A stretch of 64,000 nt of DNA from JBKEDS01 sp047975545 (GCA_047975545.1 JBKEDS010000008.1:156577-220576), one strand, 5' to 3'. Positions 29,961-39,545 are shown, counted from the stretch's first letter. The notes: a model not told the origin generated them from the sequence alone. A program made the numbers and translations.

Positions 29961-31664
29961 TTATTGCCTTTTTAAAGGCTTGGTTAAAGTTTCGCGGTTA
30001 TTGCTTAAATCGTACCAATCGGTGTGTTTTTTGGGGTTATTGCCGTTAATATAATCTTCAATATTGGTATAGCCGTCCTTGTTTAAATCGGCATTGGCAT
30101 CGGAAGCGTCGTTGGGGTTTAGTCCGTATTTTTCTTCCCATGCGTTTGGCATGCCGTCGTTATCGAAATCGATATAAGGTGTTCCCTTGTACTCGGGATA
30201 CCCGCCTACTTGGGCAATATTGGTAATAATACCTTTTTTATACGAATCGGCAGGCAGGCGCCTGTGCTTAAACTGGTAAAAATCGTCGGGATTTAGGCCT
30301 TCAATGTATTCGGCTTTTCCGTTTTCAACAGTTCTAATAATGCGTTGGTCCACTACGTCGCGAATGGGCAAGGTAGCGCCTACATGCTTAAGCACGTATT
30401 TGTAAGCCTCATCGGCCGACATGAATTTCTGGTGCCACGGCATGGGAAAGGGTTTGTTGGCATTCATATACTCGAAATAGGGTTTAGCACCTTCATAATC
30501 TAACAATTCGCCATTATTCCCTTCAATTTGAATGCCTCCCGCCCAATTGTTTTTAGTTATGAACGGATTTTTATCGACCACGTTCCCGCTAACATGGGCA
30601 CGACCGTACACCATGGTATCTAACTTGCTCCTGCCCGCTTCGGGCTTTAAAATGCGATAGCTTATCGATTCGTTTAAGGGTGTTAAAGGTCCCGGTTTGT
30701 AAAAATTGTTTATAATGTTGTACTTTGCCGTATAATCGCCCCCGTCAATGGAACGGTGTACCCAATTGTACATAACGTTATTGGCAAAATTGAAAATACC
30801 GTTCCATCCTATTGACGGGTTGCGTCCTGCATTGCTAGCCCAAAGGTTTCTAACAAAAAAACAGTTTTCGCCTCCCAGGGTACTGCCAAAAGCGTGATTG
30901 TAAGTGTCCAAAGCCTCGCCAAACAAACTGTTTTGAATAGTAATGTTAACGGTTGGGAGTTTTTCGTCCTTATAATCGGCTCCGGGGCTAAACATGTGTC
31001 GGTAAATGGACATGTTTTCGTCCAATCCCCAAGTTGCCGAAATATGGTCGAGCATAATGTTACCCACGGGATTGCCGCCAATGGCATCGTCGCGGCGCCC
31101 TACAAAAGTTTCGCCCCTGCGGAAACGCATGTGCCGTATTACCACGTCGTGGGTATCAATCCAAACGCTTTCGCCCGCCACACAAACGCCATCGCCCGGT
31201 GCTGTTTGTCCGGCAATGGTTATATAGGGCGCACGGATAATTAAGGGGGTTTCCAATTTAATAATACCGGCTACATTAAATACAATTATTCTGGCACCAC
31301 CCGTTTGGCAGGCTTCACGAAGTGTTCCCGCGCCTTTATCGGCAAGGCTGGTTACGGTTATTACCTTTCCGCCACGCCCGCCAAAGGCGTACATACCGCC
31401 GCCCTCGGCTCCCGGAAATGCGGGTATATCGGCCTGCGGCAAATCGGTTGGGCGGCCTGCCCATGGGATATACGGCTTGCCTTGTCTGGCTTCTTGCTGA
31501 ACGATTATTTTAGCTTTTTCCCATGCTTCGTCCGATTGGCGCAGGGCTTCGGCTTTTATGGCCTCTTCCTTGGCTTTGTCCTCGGCTGTTAAACTGGGAT
31601 ATTGTGCGTAGGCGAGCGATAATCCTATTACTACAAAAAGTACACTTAGTTTGATTTTTTTCAT
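29961..31664 (-). CDS. PL1 pectate lyase with C-terminal EF-hand-like repeats
   Basis: This 567-residue secreted lyase (signal MKKIKLSVLFVVIGLSLAYAQ) is the first gene after the susD terminators. The beta-helix runs from DIPAFPGAEGGGMYAFGGRGG through GARIIVFNVAGIIKL, PYITIAGQTAPGDG and DHISATWGLDEN, with the likely catalytic Arg in AGRNPSIGWN. The C-terminal repeats are DFDNDGMPNAWEEKYGLNPN and DLNKDGYTNIEDYI. Relative to its paralogue at 27465-29159, HCSVSW is replaced by HISATW. That is the clearest local difference near the calcium site. Both probably attack homogalacturonan attached to RG-II. The start codon is 302 bp downstream of susD, so this gene probably heads a separate or attenuated transcript. 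Confidence 0.93.
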   Translation of the reverse strand: MKKIKLSVLFVVIGLSLAYAQYPSLTAEDKAKEEAIKAEALRQSDEAWEKAKIIVQQEARQGKPYIPWAGRPTDLPQADIPAFPGAEGGGMYAFGGRGGKVITVTSLADKGAGTLREACQTGGARIIVFNVAGIIKLETPLIIRAPYITIAGQTAPGDGVCVAGESVWIDTHDVVIRHMRFRRGETFVGRRDDAIGGNPVGNIMLDHISATWGLDENMSIYRHMFSPGADYKDEKLPTVNITIQNSLFGEALDTYNHAFGSTLGGENCFFVRNLWASNAGRNPSIGWNGIFNFANNVMYNWVHRSIDGGDYTAKYNIINNFYKPGPLTPLNESISYRILKPEAGRSKLDTMVYGRAHVSGNVVDKNPFITKNNWAGGIQIEGNNGELLDYEGAKPYFEYMNANKPFPMPWHQKFMSADEAYKYVLKHVGATLPIRDVVDQRIIRTVENGKAEYIEGLNPDDFYQFKHRRLPADSYKKGIITNIAQVGGYPEYKGTPYIDFDNDGMPNAWEEKYGLNPNDASDANADLNKDGYTNIEDYINGNNPKKHTDWYDLSNNRETLTKPLKRQ

Positions 31665-31857
31665 TAAAAAAATATTTCGATTTAGGTTTTATTGAACTTA
31701 AATTGCCAATGGTTATAAAATTAGCAAATAATTTAGGCTACGTATATGCTAAAGGTGTTAAAGTGACCTTAAAAAAGGTTGCTTGGTTTGTTATTTGCCG
31801 ATAGGCGGCAGGCTTGCGGTTGCGCTTTGTTTTAAGCCATTTGGCCTACAAGGTGTT
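31665..31857. other. Non-coding leader between susD terminators and the PL1 operon
   Basis: Together with the terminators this makes a 302-bp gap without a gene. It contains the word AAGGTGTTAAA twice (near 31752 and 31850) and a small inverted repeat TGCCG...CGGCA at 31796-31810 in a locally GC-richer patch. It presumably carries the promoter and leader for the downstream PL1 operon. I could not identify convincing -33/-7 elements. Confidence 0.35.
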
Positions 31858-31882
31858 AAAAAAACACTTATTAGCATAAGTG
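31858..31882 (-). terminator. Second intrinsic terminator after susD
   Basis: Read on the minus strand, the arms CACTTAT and ATAAGTG (31882-31876 and 31871-31865) form a 7-bp perfect stem with a 4-base loop. It is followed directly by seven T residues (31864-31858). This is a standard rho-independent layout. It lies 1 bp downstream of the longer hairpin at 31884-31922, making a tandem pair. Confidence 0.72.
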
Positions 31883-31883
31883 A

Positions 31884-31922
31884 AAAAATTACCTGTATTT
31901 AAAACAAATACAGGTAATTTTT
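31884..31922 (-). terminator. First intrinsic terminator after susD (17-bp stem)
   Basis: A 17-bp perfect inverted repeat (arms 31884-31900 and 31906-31922) encloses the 5-base loop at 31901-31905. The stem core is TTACCTGTA with A/T-rich ends that give U-runs on either strand. It starts 44 bp beyond the susD stop. Such a hairpin normally stops most transcription coming from susCD, and it could act in both directions. Confidence 0.82.
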
Positions 31923-31966
31923 ATTGGTTTGTTGTTTTACTAAAATACCTGTTAAAGCATTTTCTT

Positions 31967-33931
31967 TTATTCTTGGTAATTGTATGTACCCAAAGTGCCC
32001 GAGGTATCCTCCCAGCCAATGGTTTGCCTTAACCATGTGTTTTGGGTTAAAACCCCCGAATTTAAACCATTTACATAATAGTTTGGCCTCCATAAAATGG
32101 TTAAAGCATTACCCGAACCATCGTTATCCATTGGAGTATTCAAATCGACTAATTGAAAATTAGCGCTATAAAGCGTTGCCAAGGCATCTATTTGTGTATC
32201 GAAATCGGCAGCATCGGGATCGACCGATATGCTGGCACGTTCGGCAGCCAAAGGGTCGTCGCTTGTTGCTACAGTTGCGTATTGTAAATATTTACCTGTA
32301 CGCTGCGTGCCATTAATAGGCGTTAAGCCTAAGGCTGCGCATGTTGTATTTTGCACAAGTGATGTGTCGTCGTTGTAAAGCATCCAACGTTGTGCATCCC
32401 AATACCGTTTTCCTTCGTAAGCCAACTCTACTTGGCGTTCGTACAAACAGGCTTTTATAGCTTCGTATTTGTTCGATAACGAACCTAAGCCGTAATTGTT
32501 GGTCGATGGTATTTCTACCCGATTTCGCACCCTTCCGATGTAAGCAATGGCATTTGGAACATCGCCTTTTGCAGCATACGCTTCGGCAATGTTTAATAAT
32601 AATTCGGCATAACGGTATTCAAAAATATCGGTTCCAGAATATTGGTAGCCCGTATTGGTTGCTCCCGGATTGGACATTTTGCGTACAAAGGCGGGGCTGG
32701 ATTCTTCGTTATTATCGCTATAATAAGCATTATCGTCCGAATCCAACCAACGGTATGCCCATGTTACGGCCGAGGTATTTTCTGCGTAGCCCCATTTACT
32801 GCCCGAAAAGGCAAATGTCCTGTAAAATCTTGGATCACGATCTTTAAAAAACAACAACTCGTCATATCCGTTAGCTGTTGTTGGCTTAGTTCCGTTGGCC
32901 ATAGGAAATAAATCTATCATTTCCTTTGGTGCGGCAAAACCACCGCCACCACCTTGACTAATCAAACGAAGGCCGTTTTCCCAACCATTAGGAATAGCTC
33001 CCGTGGTTGCACCAGACAATAATTGAACTACAATAGCTTCTGAACAAAACGCATTATCGATTAAAAACATATCGGCCCAATCTTTGGCAGAAGCACCATA
33101 TAGGCCGTAACCATCGGCTGTTAATTGGGTTTCGGCAGCTAATCCAGCAGCTAATGCGGCATCCCAGCGCTCAGTTGATGTATCCCAATTTCTATTAAAT
33201 AAAGGGCTTGCAAAGGTTAACAACACCCTTGCTTTTTGCGCTAAGGCCGCTCCTCTTGTAAATCGTCCGTATTCTGATGCGTCCCAATTGCCAGGCAATA
33301 AACTGGCGGCCAGGTCCAAATCCTCTACAATTTGAGCAACAACTTCGGATACGGCAGCTCTTGGCAACTGGATGGAAGTATCGGTAGAGCTTGCTTCCTG
33401 AACGGTTGTAACGATGGGAACACCCCCATAAATACGCATTAAATCGAAATATTGAAGTGCCCGTAAATAGTACATTTGCCCTTTTGCTTGGTCGCGATAG
33501 GTTTCGTCCAGACCAGAACCTTTAGTATCTATATCTTGCAAAAAAGAATTAATGTCCCTAATTCTGTGATAGGGTTCGTTTTTAACTTTTTCTTCTAATT
33601 TACTACCGTAGTACCCAGAACCATCACCTGCTTCTACATAAGTGTAGTTTGGGTTAACAAAATCGCCACTTTCCATTCCGCCCCGTTCTTCTGTCCAACG
33701 CGAATACAAATCGGTATAAGAGCCTGTTAAGTTTTCTAAAGGAGAAGTGTATCCTGCAAAAAACCTATAATACAATCCGTTTATATACCATTCTACCCGT
33801 TCTTCGGACTCATAAAACGAATCGTCGTACAAACCGTAGTTCTTTTTTTCTTCAAGAAAATCGTCGCTACACGAAGCACCCACTACAAATAAAAGTGCTA
33901 AGGTTATATATAAATTTATCTTTGTTTTCAT
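31967..33931 (-). CDS. susD-like: SusD/RagB-like glycan-binding lipoprotein
   Basis: This SusD-family outer-membrane lipoprotein has 654 residues from ATG 33929-33931. A start 9 bp upstream (33940) is equally possible. The lipobox is FVVGASC, followed by acidic SDDFLEE, a typical surface-export signature in Bacteroidota. SusD features include the N-terminal FLEEKKNYGLYDDSFYESEE, the helical-repeat stretch YYLRALQYFDLMRIYGGVPIV, and the C-terminal RYAELLLNIAEAYAAKGD and ERQVELAYEGKRYWDAQRW. It would lie over the SusC barrel and capture the oligosaccharide. It follows susC by 15 bp, and two terminators follow it. It is the only SusD in the window. Confidence 0.95.
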   Translation of the reverse strand: MKTKINLYITLALLFVVGASCSDDFLEEKKNYGLYDDSFYESEERVEWYINGLYYRFFAGYTSPLENLTGSYTDLYSRWTEERGGMESGDFVNPNYTYVEAGDGSGYYGSKLEEKVKNEPYHRIRDINSFLQDIDTKGSGLDETYRDQAKGQMYYLRALQYFDLMRIYGGVPIVTTVQEASSTDTSIQLPRAAVSEVVAQIVEDLDLAASLLPGNWDASEYGRFTRGAALAQKARVLLTFASPLFNRNWDTSTERWDAALAAGLAAETQLTADGYGLYGASAKDWADMFLIDNAFCSEAIVVQLLSGATTGAIPNGWENGLRLISQGGGGGFAAPKEMIDLFPMANGTKPTTANGYDELLFFKDRDPRFYRTFAFSGSKWGYAENTSAVTWAYRWLDSDDNAYYSDNNEESSPAFVRKMSNPGATNTGYQYSGTDIFEYRYAELLLNIAEAYAAKGDVPNAIAYIGRVRNRVEIPSTNNYGLGSLSNKYEAIKACLYERQVELAYEGKRYWDAQRWMLYNDDTSLVQNTTCAALGLTPINGTQRTGKYLQYATVATSDDPLAAERASISVDPDAADFDTQIDALATLYSANFQLVDLNTPMDNDGSGNALTILWRPNYYVNGLNSGVLTQNTWLRQTIGWEDTSGTLGTYNYQE

Positions 33932-33946
33932 AATTAGCATTTTTTA

Positions 33947-36900
33947 TTAGAATGTTACATTTAAGTTTACCGTCCAAGTTCTAAGCGTAGGGTATCCCGC
34001 CATAGAGCTATCGTATACATTACGGTATTTGTCGGGATAAGGATTATACAAATCCCATAGATTATACCCTGTTAGTCCTAAAGATAGGTTTTGAATGTTT
34101 AAGTTGGACAACACTTCTTCGGGAAACTGAAAACCAACAGTTAGGTTTCTAATAACGCAACGAAAAGAGTCTACTTTCCAAAAATCGGAAGGTACGTTTA
34201 TACCGTCCCTAAACTCTAAACTGGGGTATTTACCGTCTAAATTATCTGGGCCGTACATATCGGTCCAAAACGATTCGCGGGCATAAAAGGCATCGTTGGT
34301 ACTGGTGTATTGGGGTACCACATCGATAGAGTTAAACCCGCCCCAAGACGTTGCTATTTGAGTTTTTAAATACAAGCCTTTATATTTCATACCAAGATTT
34401 GTAGTAAAACCGTAGTTTCGGTTGCTTTTGGCCAGTTTTCCGTAATCTTCTACACCATCTTCATCTATAACGCCATCGGGGCCTTCCTGTATTCCGGTTT
34501 GATCGTCAAAATTACCTCCTAGATCCTGATAGGCCAACATACCTTTGCGCATATTGCTTACATCGGTAATATTAAAATAGCTTGGTGTACCACCAGCAGC
34601 AGTAGCGTTTGTTGTTAAATAATTCCAGTAATTTTGAACATCGTCATCGGTACGCAAAATACCGTCGCCAGTAGAAGTTCCTTTCCATGTTTTGAAACCC
34701 CATACCGGACTGTAGGATGAGTACCCTACTCGGGACACATTTTCCGATTCAAGAGCAAGTGGCACATCGGGCCATTTTTTTATTACGTTATCGGCAAAAC
34801 CAAAGTTAATGCCAACATTATAGCTAAAGTCTTCTTTTATTTTATCGCTCCAATTTACGCTGTACTCTGTTCCCCAAGCATCGGTAGCGGCGTAGTTTTC
34901 TTCGGCAAATCCACCGCCAACAGAAACTGGCACATCTATGGCCCCCGACATCCCCACTAACATATCAGTTGTTCTGTCATAATAAAAGTCGGCACTTATT
35001 TGCAATCTGTTGTCAAGAAGGTTAAAATCCAACCCGACGTTGTTTTTAATTGTTGTATCCCAGCCTATATCCCTATTAGGATTCACCCGAGGATCCAACG
35101 AATTACCCAACAAACCGCCGTTACTGCCAAATTGAAAGCCTTTATCCGATTGGAGGTCGTAATAGAGTTCCCAACGCCAAGGTTTAATATTATCTTTTCC
35201 TGTTTTTCCTATGGAATAACGCAGTTTTAAATAATCTACCCATGATAAGCCTTCTTCAAACCACTTTTCTTTCGACATGATCCAACCCACTTGAAGCGAC
35301 GGGAAAAAGCCCCAATAATTTTCGGGGGCAAATTTTGTGGACGCATCGCTGCGAAACAATGCCTGAAACAGATATTTATCCTTATAACTATAATTGAAGC
35401 GCCCTAGATAGGACATCGTACCAGATTCGGATTTTTGGTTATACGAATTGGTTGTTAAGGTTCCGGCCGTTTGGTAAGTCCCTAAATAATCTTTTCCCGG
35501 GTTTTCGTAATACAAACGCGTAAAAGCATATTCGGCTTCGGAACGTTCAATCCCCACCATCGCATCAAAATCATGGTCGCCAATAGATTTTTCATAACTT
35601 ATAAAAAAGTTTGCCTGAACGCTTTTAGTGTCGGTATTATCGTAAACTACCCTCGCTTGCCTAACATTATCGGCAATTCTATAGTTTGAATCGTCGGCCG
35701 CACTTGCCAAGTGGCGGTCTGCATTGTTAAAATTAGTAATCCTTGCTAAGGTAAAGGGCAGTGCTGCTTGTTCCGTTTTCGAAGAGGTTTGGTTTCTGGA
35801 GTATGTCCCTCTTAACGTCATTCCTTTTACAAAAGGCACTTTGTAACTTAACGACGCATTAACATTGTTAGAAAAATCGGAACTAATTTGTTTTGACCCA
35901 CTATCCAGAGTTGCAAAATAATTCCACCCTGCAATAGATGAGTTTGTGTTTTGGTTGCCCCCTAAATTTCTATCGGTACGCGGAAACGGCGACATATAAT
36001 ATTCTTCGCCACCAACAATAGTAGTTATAGGCACAAACTTTGGCATGTGAAGCAAAATACCATAGTCGGCCTGTTCGGCATTGGTAACAGCACTGGCAAA
36101 ACCGTTCCTTACACTGCTACTCGATTTAGTAAACGATTTTTCAATTTCGCCCGTATTCCCGGAAACAGAAAAAGACAAATCCAAATCGTCTGTAATTTTA
36201 GCGTTAATACCCGTACGGAAGTTCCATTTATTATAATCTTGATCGCCTAAGTTAGCCCCTTGCGTAAAATAATTAATCCCCGCAAAATACGTTGCTTTTT
36301 CGTTACCGCCATTTACGGTAAGGGTATGTTTTTGCTGTTCTGCGCCATGCCAGGCTTTATCCAACCAATCGTAGTTTAAGGTTTTCATTTCCTCCAGTTC
36401 GGCATCGGAATAAAAATATCTGGCATCGGTTTGTCCGTTAGTAGCCCAAAATCTATTATTGTAAATCCCAGATTCATAAGCACTCATGGTTTTTCCATGG
36501 CTAATGGCATCGTTAAACGCAAACTGCCCGGCATAGGTAAATTTTGTTTTTCCTGCTTTACCCCGTTTTGTCTTAACCACAATAGCGCCTTGGGAAGCAC
36601 GGGAACCGTAAATTGCCGCCGAAGCATCTTTTAGCACTGTAATGCTTTCAATTTCCGAAGGATCCAACCTATTAAATGTTTCCAAGGTAGCCAGTCCTGT
36701 TTGAGGGTCTACCTGAACCATGTCGTCGATTACAACCAAAGGAAACGTGGTATTTCCATCTTTGGAGTACCCGAATGTTTGCCGGATTTGAATATCCGAT
36801 GTCTCTCCCGGACGTCTTGCACCATAACCGCTAACTGAAAGTCCCGGTACCTGCCCCCGCAGTGCCTCACTTAAATTTGATACTGGCAATTCTTCTACAT

Positions 36901-37300
36901 TCTCGGGTTTTATGGTAACAATGGCACCTGTTAAGTTTTCTTTCTTTTGGCTACCATAGCCTACCACCACAACCTCATCCAACATTGCGGTATCTTCTTG
37001 CAATGTTGCGTTAAGGGTTGTTTTCCCGTCTACGGAAACCTCAAGAGTGCGCATCCCCACGAAAGAGAATACTAATATTCCATTTGACTTTACCGAAACA
37101 ACGTAATTTCCATCGAAATCGGTTACCGCACCGTTATTGGTGCCTTTTTCTATAACGTTTACACCTGGTACGGGAACGCCCAAATTATCGACCACAGTAC
37201 CCGAAACGTTAATTTTCCCACCTGCATCCTGTGCGAAACCTGACAGACTAAATAGACTGAAAAGCAACAACATACAAGTGTTAGCAATTGTTTTTTTCAT
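33947..37300 (-). CDS. susC-like: SusC/RagA-like TonB-dependent outer-membrane transporter
   Basis: The 1117-residue protein has a signal peptide (MLLLFSLFSLSGFAQ). A carboxypeptidase-D regulatory-like domain follows (residues about 30-115: ISGTVVD-type VSGTVVDNLGVPVPGVNVIEK). The TonB-box/plug region has DEVVVVGYGSQKKENLTGAI, LRGQVPGLSV and SITVLKDASAAIYGSRASQGAIVVKTK. The barrel ends in an aromatic strand (RTWTVNLNVTF). There is no STN domain, so signalling through a FecR/anti-sigma partner is not expected. It imports oligosaccharides released at the surface into the periplasm using TonB energy. It is followed by susD in the same transcript. A LacI-type palindrome lies 40 bp upstream of its start. 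Confidence 0.97.
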   Translation of the reverse strand: MKKTIANTCMLLLFSLFSLSGFAQDAGGKINVSGTVVDNLGVPVPGVNVIEKGTNNGAVTDFDGNYVVSVKSNGILVFSFVGMRTLEVSVDGKTTLNATLQEDTAMLDEVVVVGYGSQKKENLTGAIVTIKPENVEELPVSNLSEALRGQVPGLSVSGYGARRPGETSDIQIRQTFGYSKDGNTTFPLVVIDDMVQVDPQTGLATLETFNRLDPSEIESITVLKDASAAIYGSRASQGAIVVKTKRGKAGKTKFTYAGQFAFNDAISHGKTMSAYESGIYNNRFWATNGQTDARYFYSDAELEEMKTLNYDWLDKAWHGAEQQKHTLTVNGGNEKATYFAGINYFTQGANLGDQDYNKWNFRTGINAKITDDLDLSFSVSGNTGEIEKSFTKSSSSVRNGFASAVTNAEQADYGILLHMPKFVPITTIVGGEEYYMSPFPRTDRNLGGNQNTNSSIAGWNYFATLDSGSKQISSDFSNNVNASLSYKVPFVKGMTLRGTYSRNQTSSKTEQAALPFTLARITNFNNADRHLASAADDSNYRIADNVRQARVVYDNTDTKSVQANFFISYEKSIGDHDFDAMVGIERSEAEYAFTRLYYENPGKDYLGTYQTAGTLTTNSYNQKSESGTMSYLGRFNYSYKDKYLFQALFRSDASTKFAPENYWGFFPSLQVGWIMSKEKWFEEGLSWVDYLKLRYSIGKTGKDNIKPWRWELYYDLQSDKGFQFGSNGGLLGNSLDPRVNPNRDIGWDTTIKNNVGLDFNLLDNRLQISADFYYDRTTDMLVGMSGAIDVPVSVGGGFAEENYAATDAWGTEYSVNWSDKIKEDFSYNVGINFGFADNVIKKWPDVPLALESENVSRVGYSSYSPVWGFKTWKGTSTGDGILRTDDDVQNYWNYLTTNATAAGGTPSYFNITDVSNMRKGMLAYQDLGGNFDDQTGIQEGPDGVIDEDGVEDYGKLAKSNRNYGFTTNLGMKYKGLYLKTQIATSWGGFNSIDVVPQYTSTNDAFYARESFWTDMYGPDNLDGKYPSLEFRDGINVPSDFWKVDSFRCVIRNLTVGFQFPEEVLSNLNIQNLSLGLTGYNLWDLYNPYPDKYRNVYDSSMAGYPTLRTWTVNLNVTF

Positions 37301-37529
37301 ACTCGTTTGTTTAGTTTAATTATTTTAATTTAGTTTTTATTTAATCGATTACACAAACGTTAACTCTGTGTTAATTCATGGCTAATATTGTGATTTTAAT
37401 AGTTTTTAAGTGCCATTTTTGAACTATGAACAATTATATAAATATTTTTTTAGCAAATTAGTTGTTTAGAATACGAGGTTATGAAAACATACCTATTCCA
37501 CAGCAAAATGAACCTTGTTTTTTGTTATT
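37301..37529. promoter_or_regulatory. susC promoter/leader region
   Basis: This 229-bp AT-rich gap lies between the GH127 stop and the susC start. It contains the LacI-type palindrome at 37340-37353. The minus-strand word TAATTTGC near 37450-37458 is one base short of the Bacteroidota -7 motif TAnnTTTG and has no clear TTG partner. No strong terminator follows GH127. A susC promoter here is expected from the general layout of such loci. Confidence 0.45.
37340..37353. promoter_or_regulatory. LacI-type operator candidate upstream of susC
   Basis: On the minus strand the 14 bases read TGTAATCGATTAAA, which fits the LacI-family pattern TGNAANCGNTTNCA except for one base. Its core TAATCGATTA (37342-37351) is a perfect palindrome. 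It lies 40 bp ahead of the susC start codon. A second centred CG word, AACGTT, is at 37356-37361. The position suits a repressor or dual regulator of susCD. No LacI-family gene is present in this window. Confidence 0.42.
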
Positions 37530-39545
37530 TTAGTACGGCAGCCACACCGTCATTTCGTTATGCGTTCGGTTTCCCCAACTAAAATAAGGCACTAACGTAA
37601 CATCTGTTTTTTCTTTTTGTTTTGAAATGGGACGGTACAAGCTGTTTTCCCATTTATCGCTTTCTACAAATGCTTTTGCTAAAATTCCCATAACATTTCT
37701 GTTGTTAATCTGTTTGGGCTTTACGGTCATTTCCGAGTTAACATCCAACACCACCGTATTGATATTTAATTTTTCGGCTATATCCTCGGTTTCCAAACAA
37801 TACACCAAAGGCCCGCGTTTTACAGCCACTTGGTTTTTGGTTTCTTCCACCAAAGGATTGGCCTGCATTAAGGTTACGGGCATTGGGATATTCAACACTA
37901 TAACATCGCCTTTTTTCCATACTTTTGAAAGCTTGGCATAAGTTTCCGGTTTTGTTTCAATAGTTTCATGCTCGCCGTTTATGGTAATGCTTGCTTTGCT
38001 TGCCCAGCCCGGAATCCTTAAATAAAGTGAGTAGTTATTTTTTGGGGCTTTTTCAATTTTTAAAGTGATTTTCCCATCCCACGGATAGTTGGTTTGCTGT
38101 TCAACTTCTACGGTTTCACCCTCCAAGGTTTTTATATTTAATTGATTGCTTCCATAAAGGTTAACATACAAGCCGTTTTCAGCAATACTGTAAGCGTAAT
38201 TGTTTATTTGCGCCAGTGTACGTGTTACATTAGGCGCACAACAGTTTGATAACGCAATATAACCTTCACGCTTACTGCCCCAACGTTGCTCGAAAGGTAA
38301 ATTTTCCGATACATTTAACGGATTGTTATAACAAAACTCGGTACCTTGAAGGCTTACGCCAGACAGTACGCTGTTATACAAAGCCAGCTCCACAATATCG
38401 GTATATTTGGCTTCGCCCGTAATTTGCAGCATGCGCCAGTTCCACAGTACATTACCAATATTGGCACAAGTTTCGTTATGTGCTGTGGCATTTGGTAGTT
38501 GATAAGGGCGACCGTAGGCTTGATGCGTTTTTTGAACAATAAACGGGTCGTACACCGTACCATCGGGCGACACGCCATCGTACAGCGCGCCACAAGCCCC
38601 GGTAATGTACATTTTTCGGTAGGCCACATCGTTCCAAATGGATTTTAAATTTTCCAATAGTTTGGCTTCACCCGTTTCGGCGTATAAATCGGCCACTCCG
38701 GCATACAAATAATTAGCTCGAACGGCATGCCCCATAGCGGTGGTTTGCTCCCTAAACGGTATGCGGTCTTGATTATCGTCGGTACCATCGTCGGTCTTGC
38801 CCCGAATATCGATTAAATTGTTTGCCAACTCCAAATAACGGGGGTCTTTTACGGTACGGTACATTTCCACAATGCCCATGTAGTGCGACGGACAAATGGC
38901 ATTACGGGCCAACTCGGGCGATGCTTTTTTGTAAAAATCGTATAAAAAATCGGCTACGCCTTTGGCTACACCCAAAAAGTTTGTTTTTCCGGTGGCCCGG
39001 TAATGCACGCAGGCGGCCGTCATTAAATGTCCCATATTGTATTTTTCAAAGCCCAGTTGCTTTTGCAGTTCTTCGGGGCCTAATGTACCCCAGCGTTCCT
39101 CAATTAAAACGGGAGTGTTAATGTATCCGTCTTTACGTTGGGCTTTGGCAAATAATGCAATAGCCTCATCCATTTCTTCATCTAACGCTTTATTTTTTGT
39201 AATGGCGTAGGCGGCCGCTTTGCCTTCCAAAATTTTATAAAAATCGCCATCGTGGAACGAAGGGCCACTGTGCTTCCCTTTTTCCAAGCCCGCCGCTATT
39301 TTAAAATTGGCATAGGCATGGGTAATGGAATCGTTATGGTACAATTGCCACATATAGGGCAAAGTGCTTTGGGTTTCCACATCGAACCATTCTTTCCAAA
39401 AACCGTTTGTCCAAACCACATCCTGCATGTTTACGCTTTTCAGTTTTGCATAAGGACTATCGGAATTGTTTACCAAGCCTTTTTCTTGGGCATTAACAAA
39501 TGAACCAAGAACAAAAATTGCTATTACTACTATTTGTTTTTTCAT
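37530..39545 (-). CDS. GH127 family enzyme (aceric acid hydrolase / beta-L-arabinofuranosidase type)
   Basis: The 671-residue secreted protein (signal MKKQIVVIAIFVLGSFVNAQ) has the DUF1680/GH127 (alpha/alpha)6 barrel and C-terminal beta domains. The zinc-site pattern is intact: Glu358 and Cys360 in HNETCANIGN, and Cys435 and Cys436 in LSNCCAPNV. One of the cysteines acts as nucleophile in the family. YNMGHLMTAACVHY and GREI-like barrel elements are also present. GH127 includes beta-L-arabinofuranosidases and the RG-II aceric acid hydrolase. The latter fits the rest of this locus but is inference. It lies between the susC leader (downstream) and the 129-bp repeat element at 39631-39759 (upstream). 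Confidence 0.9.
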   Translation of the reverse strand: MKKQIVVIAIFVLGSFVNAQEKGLVNNSDSPYAKLKSVNMQDVVWTNGFWKEWFDVETQSTLPYMWQLYHNDSITHAYANFKIAAGLEKGKHSGPSFHDGDFYKILEGKAAAYAITKNKALDEEMDEAIALFAKAQRKDGYINTPVLIEERWGTLGPEELQKQLGFEKYNMGHLMTAACVHYRATGKTNFLGVAKGVADFLYDFYKKASPELARNAICPSHYMGIVEMYRTVKDPRYLELANNLIDIRGKTDDGTDDNQDRIPFREQTTAMGHAVRANYLYAGVADLYAETGEAKLLENLKSIWNDVAYRKMYITGACGALYDGVSPDGTVYDPFIVQKTHQAYGRPYQLPNATAHNETCANIGNVLWNWRMLQITGEAKYTDIVELALYNSVLSGVSLQGTEFCYNNPLNVSENLPFEQRWGSKREGYIALSNCCAPNVTRTLAQINNYAYSIAENGLYVNLYGSNQLNIKTLEGETVEVEQQTNYPWDGKITLKIEKAPKNNYSLYLRIPGWASKASITINGEHETIETKPETYAKLSKVWKKGDVIVLNIPMPVTLMQANPLVEETKNQVAVKRGPLVYCLETEDIAEKLNINTVVLDVNSEMTVKPKQINNRNVMGILAKAFVESDKWENSLYRPISKQKEKTDVTLVPYFSWGNRTHNEMTVWLPY

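Noticed and set aside
31796..31810. The TGCCG...CGGCA repeat as a terminator or riboswitch
   Set aside because: The stem is only 5 bp, there is no U-tract, and no known riboswitch consensus is visible.
37440..37470. A standard Bacteroidota -33/-7 promoter for susC
   Set aside because: The best -7 candidate (TAATTTGC) has the wrong spacing inside the motif and no TTG at the expected distance, so I did not list an exact promoter.
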